A DNA stretch of 16,598 nt from Phycisphaerae bacterium (lineage in GTDB: Bacteria; Planctomycetota; Phycisphaerae; Phycisphaerales; Phycisphaeraceae). The DNA is taken from assembly GCA_002688155.1 (NCBI GenBank), contig NZCH01000092.1:1-16598 (forward strand), read 5' to 3'. Below are positions 8,266 through 16,353 of this stretch, piece by piece. The first letter of the stretch is position 1. Each line of letters begins with the position of its first letter. The translations under genes were made by a program, and so were the position numbers. Below the pieces are notes generated by a model. The model worked only from the letters and a program-made list of their open reading frames with translations. It did not search any database and had not been told where the DNA came from.

Positions 8266-8934
8266 TCAAATGAGCGTTTGATTACGAAGCACCCCAAACG
8301 CGATCAAAACGTCACGCATCTGCGTCACGGGATCACCGGACGGATCAATCTTGTGGGTACGCCAACCCCGCGCGTTCGCCGCGGCGCAATTGTGTGACGA
8401 GTCATCGAAAAACAGGATTCGATACGGCGGTGTGTTAGTTTGCGCCTCAACATGTTCGTATATCCGCGCGTCCGGCTTCATCGCGCCAATCAAATGGCTG
8501 GCGAACCGATGGTTAAGAACGTCCAGCGGCAGGCGATTGCGCCCGTCGGAACCATCGCCGGCCATGATGTGCCAGTGTGCGGCATTGGTGTTGGAAAGGC
8601 ATGCCGTGCGCGTGTTTGTATCCGCGAGCTGTGTGATCAGTTCGTCAACGCCGTCGTATCGACCCGCCAGACGGGCGTGCAACACCGCCTGAACCTGCGC
8701 CGTTGACAAACCCGTCAGCTGGCCGGCTCGCGCGAAAAATGCCTCGTTGTCGATGTGGCCAAGTTCGTGCGCGGTCATCAGGTCGATCATCGCGCGCGTC
8801 ACGTCCGACGCGTTTAGTGCCGTGGGATATACGACACCGGCAGCGTTGCACGCGTTGCGCCACCCGTCGGATAAACGGATCAGTACGCCGCCAAGATCGA
8901 AGATGACCAGGTCGATCGAATTGTCTGTGGACAC
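8266..8934 (-). CDS. HAD-superfamily hydrolase (HAD-IA, YihX-like)
   Basis: A 222-residue cytosolic hydrolase, probably a small-molecule phosphatase, with the four HAD motifs. Motif I is IFDLGGVL with nucleophile Asp13. Motif II is CLSNTN with Ser114. Motif III is MKPDARIYE with Lys153. Motif IV is FFDDSSHN with Asp177, Asp178 and Asn182. The residue two positions after the nucleophile is Gly15, not the acid/base Asp of the DxD form. This FDLGxV variant is common in the YihX branch and in some dehalogenase/epoxide-hydrolase relatives, so phosphatase activity is likely but not certain. The start is GTG 8934: an AGGGGG ribosome binding site precedes it by 6 nt and motif I follows at the usual distance; a longer in-frame start would add a tail unlike the family. 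It begins 10 bp after the molybdoenzyme stop, so the two are almost certainly co-transcribed. Confidence 0.88.
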   Translation of the reverse strand: MSTDNSIDLVIFDLGGVLIRLSDGWRNACNAAGVVYPTALNASDVTRAMIDLMTAHELGHIDNEAFFARAGQLTGLSTAQVQAVLHARLAGRYDGVDELITQLADTNTRTACLSNTNAAHWHIMAGDGSDGRNRLPLDVLNHRFASHLIGAMKPDARIYEHVEAQTNTPPYRILFFDDSSHNCAAANARGWRTHKIDPSGDPVTQMRDVLIAFGVLRNQTLI

Positions 8935-8940
8935 GTGAAG

Positions 8941-8946
8941 CCCCCT
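8941..8946 (-). promoter_or_regulatory. Ribosome binding site of the HAD gene, overlapping the upstream stop codon
   Basis: AGGGGG on the minus strand, 6 nt before GTG 8934. Its first two bases are the last two of the TAG stop of the molybdoenzyme gene (8945-8947), which suggests translational coupling and decides the GTG start. Confidence 0.7.
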
Positions 8947-9583
8947 ACCAGCCGAAGCGCTCTTCGGTCCACGGGTCGCCGTGCATGTGATACCCATTGA
9001 CTTCCCAGAAGCCTGGGCGGTCTTTGTCAACCAGTTCGATGCCGCTGATCCACTTGGCGCCTTTCCAGAAATAAAGCCGCGGAACGATGCCGCGCACCGG
9101 ACCGCCGTGGTCGGCGGTCAGCGCCTCGCCCTCATGATGCGTTGCCAGAAGACAATCGTCAGCGGCAAATTCATCGAGCGGCACGTTCGTAGTCCAGTCG
9201 TCACCCGGCGCCGACCGTCCGTGTTGGATGACGTGCGTCGCCGACGCCAGCGGACGGGCCAAGTCCAGCAGCGTCTTGACCGACACGCCTGTGAACGTGT
9301 TGTTCAGCCGCGACCAGTGCGTCACACAATGAATGTCGCAGAACACGTGCACCTTCGGCAGGTCGTTGAATTGCGCCCAGTCGAGCGTCACGTCGTTTTC
9401 GACCAGCCCCCAGATACGCAGCGCCCAGTCGCTCGCGTCGATGTGCGGCACCGAGCCGTAGTGCAACACGGGCCACTTGCTCGTGAGTGTCTGTCCCGGC
9501 GGCGTGCGAACCGCCGAGTCACCGTCGCCGCGTTGCGTGTCCGAGCTGCGAACCGTTGGGATGTCGACCGTGTTCTGCACCAT
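8945..9583 (-). CDS. Sulfite-oxidase-like molybdopterin-dependent oxidoreductase (cytosolic)
   Basis: A 212-residue protein made almost entirely of the oxidoreductase molybdopterin-binding fold (the sulfite oxidase/MsrP catalytic domain). Seen: FCDIHCVTHWSRLNN (81-95), with Cys86 in the position of the cysteine that ligates molybdenum; HGGPVRGIVPRLYFWKGAKW (149-168); C-terminal GFWEVNGYHMHGDPW (191-205), characteristic of the short 'sulfite oxidase-like' subgroup. There is no twin-arginine or Sec signal, no membrane segment, no heme or dimerisation domain and no msrQ-like neighbour, so it is predicted cytosolic and its electron partner and substrate are unknown. I prefer ATG 9583; an in-frame GTG at 9616 is possible, but neither has a Shine-Dalgarno. 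A TATAAT box 6 nt before ATG 9583 suggests a leaderless mRNA. It is the first gene of a run with the HAD and Gfo/Idh/MocA genes. Confidence 0.9.
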   Translation of the reverse strand: MVQNTVDIPTVRSSDTQRGDGDSAVRTPPGQTLTSKWPVLHYGSVPHIDASDWALRIWGLVENDVTLDWAQFNDLPKVHVFCDIHCVTHWSRLNNTFTGVSVKTLLDLARPLASATHVIQHGRSAPGDDWTTNVPLDEFAADDCLLATHHEGEALTADHGGPVRGIVPRLYFWKGAKWISGIELVDKDRPGFWEVNGYHMHGDPWTEERFGW

Positions 9584-9589
9584 CCGCGA

Positions 9590-9595
9590 ATTATA
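9590..9595 (-). promoter_or_regulatory. Candidate -10 box of a leaderless promoter
   Basis: A perfect TATAAT on the minus strand ends 6 nt before ATG 9583, the distance at which transcription would begin at or next to the start codon. The -35 region at 17 bp spacing reads TCGTGA, only a partial match. The lack of any Shine-Dalgarno fits leaderless initiation. Confidence 0.45.
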
Positions 9596-9883
9596 GCTGC
9601 GTTCAATGGCGATCACGACCGAACTGCGCCCAATATTGTGCCTTTGGCATACTCAGGAGCCGGCGTTGAGAACACACTGCGTAATCGGCATCTCTCGCAT
9701 CAATTGCACCCGTGGTCCGGCCGATCAAGTTGTAACAGTTGGGCGTCTGTGAGGATCGTACGGAGTATCGATATCGACAAGCCTGACGTTAACACCCCGC
9801 CAGCAGCGTAAAGCGGACTTTTATGGTTGGTACGCGTGTTTATCTGCCGGCGGCAGCTGCGTCTGCGTGTCGGGCTTGACTTG
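9596..9883. other. Intergenic stretch between addA and the molybdoenzyme operon
   Basis: About 290 bp without a gene I can support, following the addA stop and preceding the leaderless-type promoter. It is visibly less GC-rich in places (for example 9630-9660 and 9720-9800). I see no strong terminator, only a weak CTGC/GCAG stem near 9846-9858, and no tRNA-like or riboswitch-like fold. Confidence 0.5.
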
Positions 9884-12800
9884 TCAGCCTTGATCGATCA
9901 GTTGCGCCGTTGCGCGATCGGCGGCGACGAACAACAGCATTGCTTTAACATGCACATGATCCAGTTGAAGCATGTGCGCCACCACCTCACGGTAACTGGC
10001 GACTTGTGGCCGATATTTGCCGACGAGGTGTTCGAGGTCCGAGTCGTTCGTCACCGAATCGGTTTTGAAGTCGATAATGTGCGCCGACGCGGCAGCACCG
10101 CTCTTACGCAACTGGATCGTGACGCGATCGAACGCGCCGCGGATCAGTCGATCTTCGATACGTACAAGAAACGGCCGCTCACGCCATAGTTCAACCTCGC
10201 TATCGGCGGGTTTGCGCAATACGTCGCACACGGCTTCGTGCTCGAGCATCGCGTGGAATCGCCGCAACTGCTCGCGCAGCCAGTCATCGCCCATCGTGGC
10301 TGCGATCGGTCGTGCGGCCGCGATCAGTTCATCATCCGCCGGCACGCCACCCGATTCGTCGAGCCATTCAATCAGGGAAAACCACGTATGTATCACGCTG
10401 CCCCGAAGCCGACGCGTTGTGCTGCGAACGTCCAGCAGGTTGCTGGCGCTGACGTGTGTGTTGTCCGCCAGTCGCGAGGGGGTCACCTGCCGGCACGATC
10501 GACCTGCCGCCCGCGGTTTTGAAAACGCCACACGAAGCGGCAGGGCCGCCGCTGCCGTGGGCTGAACCACCTCCGACGACGACTCAACACGCTTGTGCCA
10601 GTCACGATCGCCGTGTTTATACAACGATTGGCCGCCTTTGTAATGCTCTTGAACCTCGCACAACGTCGTACGCAAAATTGATGCGTAGCTTTGATTCGTC
10701 GTTCCGATCGTACTGAGCTGGCCTTTGTTCGTCTGCGTCAAAGGCTCAACAATCATGTGCAGCGCAAACCGCGCACGGGTCATCGCCACGTACAGTGCGC
10801 TCAGATCATCGTGCAGGCGGCGCCACTGCTCCTGCACGTGTGCTTCTTTGAGCATCTCGCAATGCGGCTCGATCACCGTGCGGATTATCTTTTTGGGCGC
10901 CGCGAACACGGCCGATGGCAGCGATGTTGGCTCCGAACGATTCGTCCACACCAGCAGGCCCTTGATTGACGCAATGGTCCCCGACAATTCCGGCAGCACC
11001 ACGATGTCAAACTCGAGCCCCTTGGCTTTGTGCACGGTCATGACGCGCACCGGCGCGGTCGTCGGCTCCTCGGCGGACGTGCCGCGCACGAACATGACAA
11101 AGTCGTCCGCGCGTAGCGATGGCTGCGCGTCGTATCGATCCGCCAACTCGACCAATTGCGTCAGGCGTACGACGTTGCGCTGATCGCAATCTCCTGCAAG
11201 CTTGCGAGCCCAGTCGGCGATTGTGCGAGCATACCCTTGCACAAGCAGACGGGTGCGAATGCCCGCGGCCACGTCACAAACGTGCGCCGGGTCGGCAGCG
11301 TTCATGCCGACGATCTTCGCCAATGGCGAGTGGCGCACGTGAAACGCGGCCGCCTGGTTGCCCGGATGGTCCGCCAGCATCATTGCGGACAGCACGACGC
11401 CCACCGCCGAATCATCGGTCAGTGGTGTGCCCCCCTCGCCACTGGCCGCTACGTTGCGATGGCGCAGCAGGTCGATCAACGTGCGCACCGTTTTGTTGCG
11501 TTGTACGAGCACTCCGATCGATCGTCCTGACGCTTCAAGCGACAGGTTCGCCACGAGGTCGGCGACACAACAATCGTGTGGCGTCGCGATGCCGGCGCTG
11601 ACGGTGACGCCTTTGCCGTCATCGCCGGTATCAGCGTTGCACGACCCGGCGCGCTCGTTGTCGGACACGGCCTGTGACGTAATCAGCGTGGCGTATCCGG
11701 GCCGGTCTGCATGCACGGTTGTATGCTCCGTGAAGGTGCTCTGCCACCTGGCCGCCGCGTCGCACAGTTGCGCCAGCGGCGCTGCGTGCGCGATGCGCTC
11801 GAATACCCTGTTGACCGCATCGAGCACGGGCGGCGACGTGCGCCAGCTTTGACTCAGCGTCGTCGATGCGTCCGCATCCAGTTGCAGGTCTTTCTCGACC
11901 TGTTCAAAGATTGCCGCGCACCCGCCACGCCAGCCGTAAATCGCCTGCTTCTCGTCGCCCACACAGAAAAAGGTGCGGTCCATCGTCGACGGGTCGCCCG
12001 CAGCGCGAATCTCCTGCGCGAACGGCAGCAATATGCGCCACTGCTCGCTGCTCGTGTCCTGAAACTCATCGAGTAACAGATGCGTGACGTGTTGATCAAG
12101 GCGGTAGTACACGTCTTCGAGAACGTCATCGCCAAGGGCGGGCAGTTCGCGCGCCAATTTGTGCGGCAGGTCGGAAAACAGCATCACGTGCGATTGCCTG
12201 CGTAGCCGCTGGTAGTGCTGATCGAACCGCTGAAGCAACTCGAACATCGCAGTCGTACGTCGCGCCTGGCGGTTCATCACTATCGCCTTCGCGTGCGCAA
12301 CCGTCGGTTTGTACGCATCAATCACCTCCGACGGAATCTCATTCTTGTAGTACATGCTTTCATTCGCGGTGATTTTGGCCGCGAGCCCCCCGGACACGAA
12401 GGTGTCCCAGTCCTGCGCCACCGCCCGTAGATAGTCGACGGCAAACGCTTTTGCCTGTCGCTTGTTATCTTTCACATGCGGCTTCGCATCGTTCAGCCGC
12501 TCAATCGCCGCCGCCAGCGTGGCGCGATCCAGTGTGTCCGGCGTCGGCAGACACGACCAGGCCCGTGCATCCGTCTGGCGATATATGCCGTACAGCTGCG
12601 ACACGACATCATCGATGGCCTCGGTGACCCGGCGCTGTGAGGTGTCGTGATGCAGATGGCGCAGCAGGTCAATCAGCACCTGCGCTGGCTCGTCGGTGAG
12701 CATGGCGTCGATCGCCTGACCGCGCAGCTGAACCGCCACTGGGTCACCGTCCGCGATGATCGTTACACCCGGTGGAATATCCAGCTCGTACCGAAAACAC

Positions 12801-13156
12801 TGCACCATGCGGTGAAAAAAACTGTCGATCGTTGACACGGACAGGTGTTGCAGCGACTGTGTGACGTCATTGAGCATGCGCCGCACCTGCGTCAGGTCAG
12901 CCAAAGGCAGGTGCAACTGTTCGGCGAGTTGTGCCGCGGACGCGTCATCACGCGCTGCGGTGGCCAATCGTTTGAGGATGCGTTCAAGAATTTCGCCCGC
13001 CGCCTTGCGTGTAAACGTCGTTGCGAGAATCGTCTGGGGCTGGGCGCCCATCGCCAGCAGTGTCAGGTAACGATTGCTCAGGCTGTACGTCTTTCCCGTT
13101 CCCGCCGAAGCGCGAATGAGCAAGTGCGCCGGAGTTGTCGGCCCGGTTTGCGTCAC
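9884..13156 (-). CDS. addA: AddA-type helicase-nuclease subunit of AddAB
   Basis: A 1090-residue UvrD-like (SF1A) 3'-5' DNA helicase with a C-terminal PD-(D/E)XK nuclease, the motor subunit of the AddAB complex that resects double-strand breaks for RecA loading. Seen: Walker A ASAGTGKT (16-23); motif Ia TTFTRKAAGEI (46-56); Walker B LLLDEFQDT (360-368); motif III VGDEKQAIYGWRGG (399-412); motif IV QSWRT (436-440); motif V VMTVHKAKGLEFD (705-717); motif VI LYVAMTRAR (788-796). Nuclease residues: RGSVIH (918-923), Asp1010 in RGAFD, DFKTD (1029-1033, Asp1029 and Lys1031), and Tyr1048, Gln1051 and Tyr1055 after it. The start is GTG 13156, overlapping the addB stop as GTGA; a G-rich run about 9 nt upstream could bind the ribosome. 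Length is within the range of AddA proteins (about 1100-1250). Confidence 0.94.
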   Translation of the reverse strand: MTQTGPTTPAHLLIRASAGTGKTYSLSNRYLTLLAMGAQPQTILATTFTRKAAGEILERILKRLATAARDDASAAQLAEQLHLPLADLTQVRRMLNDVTQSLQHLSVSTIDSFFHRMVQCFRYELDIPPGVTIIADGDPVAVQLRGQAIDAMLTDEPAQVLIDLLRHLHHDTSQRRVTEAIDDVVSQLYGIYRQTDARAWSCLPTPDTLDRATLAAAIERLNDAKPHVKDNKRQAKAFAVDYLRAVAQDWDTFVSGGLAAKITANESMYYKNEIPSEVIDAYKPTVAHAKAIVMNRQARRTTAMFELLQRFDQHYQRLRRQSHVMLFSDLPHKLARELPALGDDVLEDVYYRLDQHVTHLLLDEFQDTSSEQWRILLPFAQEIRAAGDPSTMDRTFFCVGDEKQAIYGWRGGCAAIFEQVEKDLQLDADASTTLSQSWRTSPPVLDAVNRVFERIAHAAPLAQLCDAAARWQSTFTEHTTVHADRPGYATLITSQAVSDNERAGSCNADTGDDGKGVTVSAGIATPHDCCVADLVANLSLEASGRSIGVLVQRNKTVRTLIDLLRHRNVAASGEGGTPLTDDSAVGVVLSAMMLADHPGNQAAAFHVRHSPLAKIVGMNAADPAHVCDVAAGIRTRLLVQGYARTIADWARKLAGDCDQRNVVRLTQLVELADRYDAQPSLRADDFVMFVRGTSAEEPTTAPVRVMTVHKAKGLEFDIVVLPELSGTIASIKGLLVWTNRSEPTSLPSAVFAAPKKIIRTVIEPHCEMLKEAHVQEQWRRLHDDLSALYVAMTRARFALHMIVEPLTQTNKGQLSTIGTTNQSYASILRTTLCEVQEHYKGGQSLYKHGDRDWHKRVESSSEVVQPTAAAALPLRVAFSKPRAAGRSCRQVTPSRLADNTHVSASNLLDVRSTTRRLRGSVIHTWFSLIEWLDESGGVPADDELIAAARPIAATMGDDWLREQLRRFHAMLEHEAVCDVLRKPADSEVELWRERPFLVRIEDRLIRGAFDRVTIQLRKSGAAASAHIIDFKTDSVTNDSDLEHLVGKYRPQVASYREVVAHMLQLDHVHVKAMLLFVAADRATAQLIDQG

Positions 13157-16017
13157 GGAGCTGCCCCCGCCGCGAGGATCGCGCGCTGCCGGTCCGTGCA
13201 CGTGTCCATGCACAGTTCACTTAACCCATCGTCGTACTTCGACGGATCGCCCGGCGGCCAGAATCGGCCTGCGCGGATATCACGGATGATTTTGTGCGCC
13301 AGGCTGACCGCCTCGGCGATTTCGTCCGTCGACCATTCCGCGACGTCGTATGTCACGGCGTCCACCTCACGCGGCAGTTGCAGGTAACCGAGCGTGATAT
13401 CGCCGGCCACACCCACACTGCGCGCGAGGGTGTCGTACAGAGGCAGTTGCAGGTCGACCCACTGCAGGTCACCGCCGCGGCCGGTGCGATGTGTCTGATT
13501 CGGCGACTTTGCCTGGTCTGCGGTCTTGTAGTCCATGATCCGATAGCCATGCGTGTCATGCACGTCGATGCGATCGATGCGTCCCGAGATCGTGAACGGC
13601 TCAGCGTCGATCTGAATCGGCGTTTTGATCGATCCTTCAATGCGATCACGAACAATGCGCCAACCCTCATCAACGAGTTTTGCCTGAAACCGCGCGAACG
13701 CTGCCAGCCGCCTGCGGAGCTGGTGTTCCTGAATAGCAATGACCGCCGAAGGTTCGCCACCGAATTGCTGTCGCACAAGCTGATGAAGCCGGTCGGCCAG
13801 GAATGAATCAATTTGAGTCGCGTCATTGCTGTGCGCCAGATCGCTTTTACCAAACGCGTCCAACGCGCCATGCGCGAGCGTGCCGAACGCAGCGCCGTCC
13901 ATCTCGACGCTCGCGTCGTCAAGCACCTGAAGTCGCCGCACGTGCCTGAGGTAGAACCTGTACGGGCACGAGATGTAGTCGCGAAAGGCGGTGACCGGCA
14001 AGCCCGTGATCGGCTCGACTGGGGGGGCTGGCAACACCATGTTGAACCGGCTTTGTCCGCCGGGCGTCAGCAGCGTTATCGCCGGCTGTGCCGGACCGCG
14101 ATCGTCGCCGTAGAACTGTTGCACCATGTCAATCTGTTGTTCGCCTGCGCCGGCGAGCAGCAGGCGGCTGGGGACCAGTGGGTCGTCCTCAGGGCCGCGC
14201 CGCCCGGCAATAAGTGTCACGTGCGCACGGCTTTGCAGGATCGTTGTCATCCAATAGGCGTCACGCGCAAAGCGCGCACGACTGTCCGACAGGCCAATCA
14301 ACCGGCGCGTGCGCTCGGGCAGCAGCGCACTGCCGGCCGCTGCGCGCGGCACGTGGCCTTCGTTCATACCCGTCATGATCAGCGCCGGCGCGTCGTCAAG
14401 CGCAAGTTCCAGCCAGCCGAGCAACTCGATCGGCGCCATGTCACCCGGCCCGCTGGTTGTCGGCTGCACCGGCGTGTCCGCTAGAGCATCGAGGCGCGAC
14501 AACACCAGCGTCACCGCCTGCGGAAACGTCACCTGCGGCTGGTTGTCGGCCAGCTCTGACAGTTCGTCCAGCACCTGAACAACCGATTCGAGTCCGATGA
14601 TGGTTGCGCTGTCACCTGGCTCATCGTGACGCAGCGAACGGTCGCTGTACACACGTGTCAACAGGCCCGCGATGCCGTCCGCCCACTCTGAAGGCGCCGT
14701 TGCGACGTGCGATGTTGCGCCCTGGGGGTACAACGCGTTTGCCGCGTCATGGACGGCTTTGATCTGCGCGGCGCGCCTCGCCTCACCAAGCCACACCTGT
14801 GCCGGCCGCGCTTGAAGATGGTCCGTCAGGTATTCATCCAGCAGCGACAACCAGTCCTCAATACCGAGCATGGCGTCCTGCTCGTTGAGGCTGGCACGCA
14901 TGTAATGATCAACGTCGGGATGGCGAAGCAGTCGCGCCAGGTCGTCGAACCGCCCACTGTCGGCGTAACGTGCGGTAACGTCCAGCAGCACCGCCGGCGG
15001 CGACAGACGCAGTGGTCGACCTACAGGCGCGTGCGCGGCGCCCCCCGCCAGTTCGAGCGTGCGCTTGATCATCCCGCTCAGTGACTCATCGCCCAGACCG
15101 ATCGTGACTTCATCCGGCGCGTGCGTCGCGGCGAGCGGCACATCGATCTTGGGGCCATGGTCCGCTTGCGCGTCACCGATCACGCGGATCACCTCCAGCG
15201 CCTGATCGCGCGGACGATCGACCACACGTACGCAATCAGCGGGCACTTCCAGCGGCCGATCCGACCAGTGCTCGACCACCAGCGCACCCAGCGCGTCGAA
15301 ACCATCTGCCTCGGCGTCTGGCGCATGAATCAGCGCTGTCACCCGGACATGAACCTGCTCGAGCATCAGCCGCGTGATGCGTGGCAGTTCCACCGTCGCG
15401 ATCAGCACAATTTCAAAGTCGAAGTGACACGTTTGGGCAGCGACGGCGCGCCGGCGTGACTCGTTCACCTCGACGAAACCCTGCGCAGCGAGTGCGCTTT
15501 CATACGCCTGCTGCAACCGGCACAGTGCCGCCCAGCGCGGTGCGTCGCGGCCGTCGGGGTCATTTGTGATCCGCTCGTACGCATCATCAAAGCACAGTGC
15601 GTGCGACGCCAGTTCACTGTGCAATTGTGACAGATCGCGCGCCAGCGCCAGCCATTCGGCGAATTGATCGTCAGCCGGCAGATAATGTGCCACGGCCGCC
15701 AGCACGGTACGGTCCGCTTCCTGCAGAACTTTCACCCATGCCAGCAGAGCGCGGGTTGGCGCGGCGACGGGTGAATCCGCATCGTACAACACCTGTGGCA
15801 ACGCACCGACTGTCACCACGCGCGGCGGAATCAGCACGCACCCGTCCGCCTGGTTTGCGAGCAGCTCCAGCAGCCTGCGCTGCGCCCGCGAGCCGGGGGT
15901 CACCAGCAGCAGGTTGCTCAAGTCCCACGCCCCGCCGTCTTCGCGCCGTTGCCACAGCCACCGCACCACTTCGGGCAGGCACGGCTGGTCCCAACCAAGA
16001 AAGATGCGTTGCGACAT
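13153..16017 (-). CDS. addB: AddB-type helicase-nuclease subunit of AddAB
   Basis: A 954-residue partner of AddA. In AddAB the B subunit has an inactive helicase fold used for recognition and a second nuclease domain. Seen: an N-terminal region where Walker A is degenerate (LLVTPGSRAQRRL, 37-49, no GKT); the pseudo-helicase motif IMTGMNEGHVP (547-557), matching the GxNEGxxP signature of AddB; ISCPYRFYLRHV (682-693); nuclease residues G712 and H716 (FGTLAHGAL), D815 (GRIDRID), D829 and K831 (MDYKTAD), and the closing DLQLPLY motif (855-861). Cys684 is present, but the three C-terminal cluster cysteines of the B. subtilis type (CxxCxxxxxC) are not; only C936 and C940 remain, so an iron-sulfur cluster is doubtful. 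ATG 16017 has a GGGGGG run about 11 nt upstream. It is transcribed first, overlapping addA by four bases. Confidence 0.9.
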   Translation of the reverse strand: MSQRIFLGWDQPCLPEVVRWLWQRREDGGAWDLSNLLLVTPGSRAQRRLLELLANQADGCVLIPPRVVTVGALPQVLYDADSPVAAPTRALLAWVKVLQEADRTVLAAVAHYLPADDQFAEWLALARDLSQLHSELASHALCFDDAYERITNDPDGRDAPRWAALCRLQQAYESALAAQGFVEVNESRRRAVAAQTCHFDFEIVLIATVELPRITRLMLEQVHVRVTALIHAPDAEADGFDALGALVVEHWSDRPLEVPADCVRVVDRPRDQALEVIRVIGDAQADHGPKIDVPLAATHAPDEVTIGLGDESLSGMIKRTLELAGGAAHAPVGRPLRLSPPAVLLDVTARYADSGRFDDLARLLRHPDVDHYMRASLNEQDAMLGIEDWLSLLDEYLTDHLQARPAQVWLGEARRAAQIKAVHDAANALYPQGATSHVATAPSEWADGIAGLLTRVYSDRSLRHDEPGDSATIIGLESVVQVLDELSELADNQPQVTFPQAVTLVLSRLDALADTPVQPTTSGPGDMAPIELLGWLELALDDAPALIMTGMNEGHVPRAAAGSALLPERTRRLIGLSDSRARFARDAYWMTTILQSRAHVTLIAGRRGPEDDPLVPSRLLLAGAGEQQIDMVQQFYGDDRGPAQPAITLLTPGGQSRFNMVLPAPPVEPITGLPVTAFRDYISCPYRFYLRHVRRLQVLDDASVEMDGAAFGTLAHGALDAFGKSDLAHSNDATQIDSFLADRLHQLVRQQFGGEPSAVIAIQEHQLRRRLAAFARFQAKLVDEGWRIVRDRIEGSIKTPIQIDAEPFTISGRIDRIDVHDTHGYRIMDYKTADQAKSPNQTHRTGRGGDLQWVDLQLPLYDTLARSVGVAGDITLGYLQLPREVDAVTYDVAEWSTDEIAEAVSLAHKIIRDIRAGRFWPPGDPSKYDDGLSELCMDTCTDRQRAILAAGAAP

Positions 16018-16161
16018 GGTTCGCAGGTCCCCCCACGCTTAATCCGACCTTTCGTGGCCGATATGGTACCCCGCTCATTGTGAGATGTTCGAACCATGCG
16101 GAATAACCACCACCCGGCGCGCGTTGGCAAGCAGAGTGGTTGCGTCGGCATTGGGCCACAC

Positions 16162-16353
16162 ATGCGGGGAATCACCGTGCCGCAACTTTTTGAGACGGGT
16201 GAACCGCCGCCTTGGCATTGGGCGCTGAAGCGCTCAATTACGGGCCTTCAGATCGTGCTCGTGCCGCTGGGGGTGGTCGGTTACGTGATGTATCACGTTC
16301 TATGGCAGGCCCGATACAGTGGCCAGGCAGCCTTATCCCGGGCCATGGGATAA
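16162..16353 (+). CDS. Small single-pass membrane protein (hypothetical), possibly the N-terminal piece of a broken gene
   Basis: I do not recognise this frame. From ATG 16162 it gives 63 residues: a short polar start containing VPQLFETGEPPPWHW, then one clear membrane segment (about residues 27-48, ITGLQIVLVPLGVVGYVMYH), a short basic tail and a TAA at 16351. ATG 16096 in the same frame would add 22 residues without a recognisable motif. No Shine-Dalgarno precedes either start. The amphipathic/membrane pattern and codon choice look protein-like. After the stop the same frame stays open for 34 more codons to a TGA at 16456, which suggests that the gene originally continued. It is divergent from addB across a spacer of about 140 bp. 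Confidence 0.42.
   Translation: MRGITVPQLFETGEPPPWHWALKRSITGLQIVLVPLGVVGYVMYHVLWQARYSGQAALSRAMG

Noticed and set aside
8981..9811. Plus-strand open frame opposite the molybdoenzyme gene
   Set aside because: The minus-strand protein has an unmistakable molybdopterin fold; the plus-strand translation is Arg/Val-rich with no motif.
9740..9883. Possible terminator or small RNA after addA
   Set aside because: Only a 4-bp stem (CTGC/GCAG) is visible and there is no T-tract or stable extended fold by eye.
13157..13213. Longer N-terminus for AddA, starting inside addB
   Set aside because: The extra 19 residues are Gly/Pro/Arg-rich and non-conserved in style, while GTG 13156 forms a typical GTGA overlap and leaves Walker A at the usual distance.
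16086..16095. GTTCGAACC, resembling a tRNA T-loop
   Set aside because: No acceptor, D or anticodon stem can be drawn around it on either strand.
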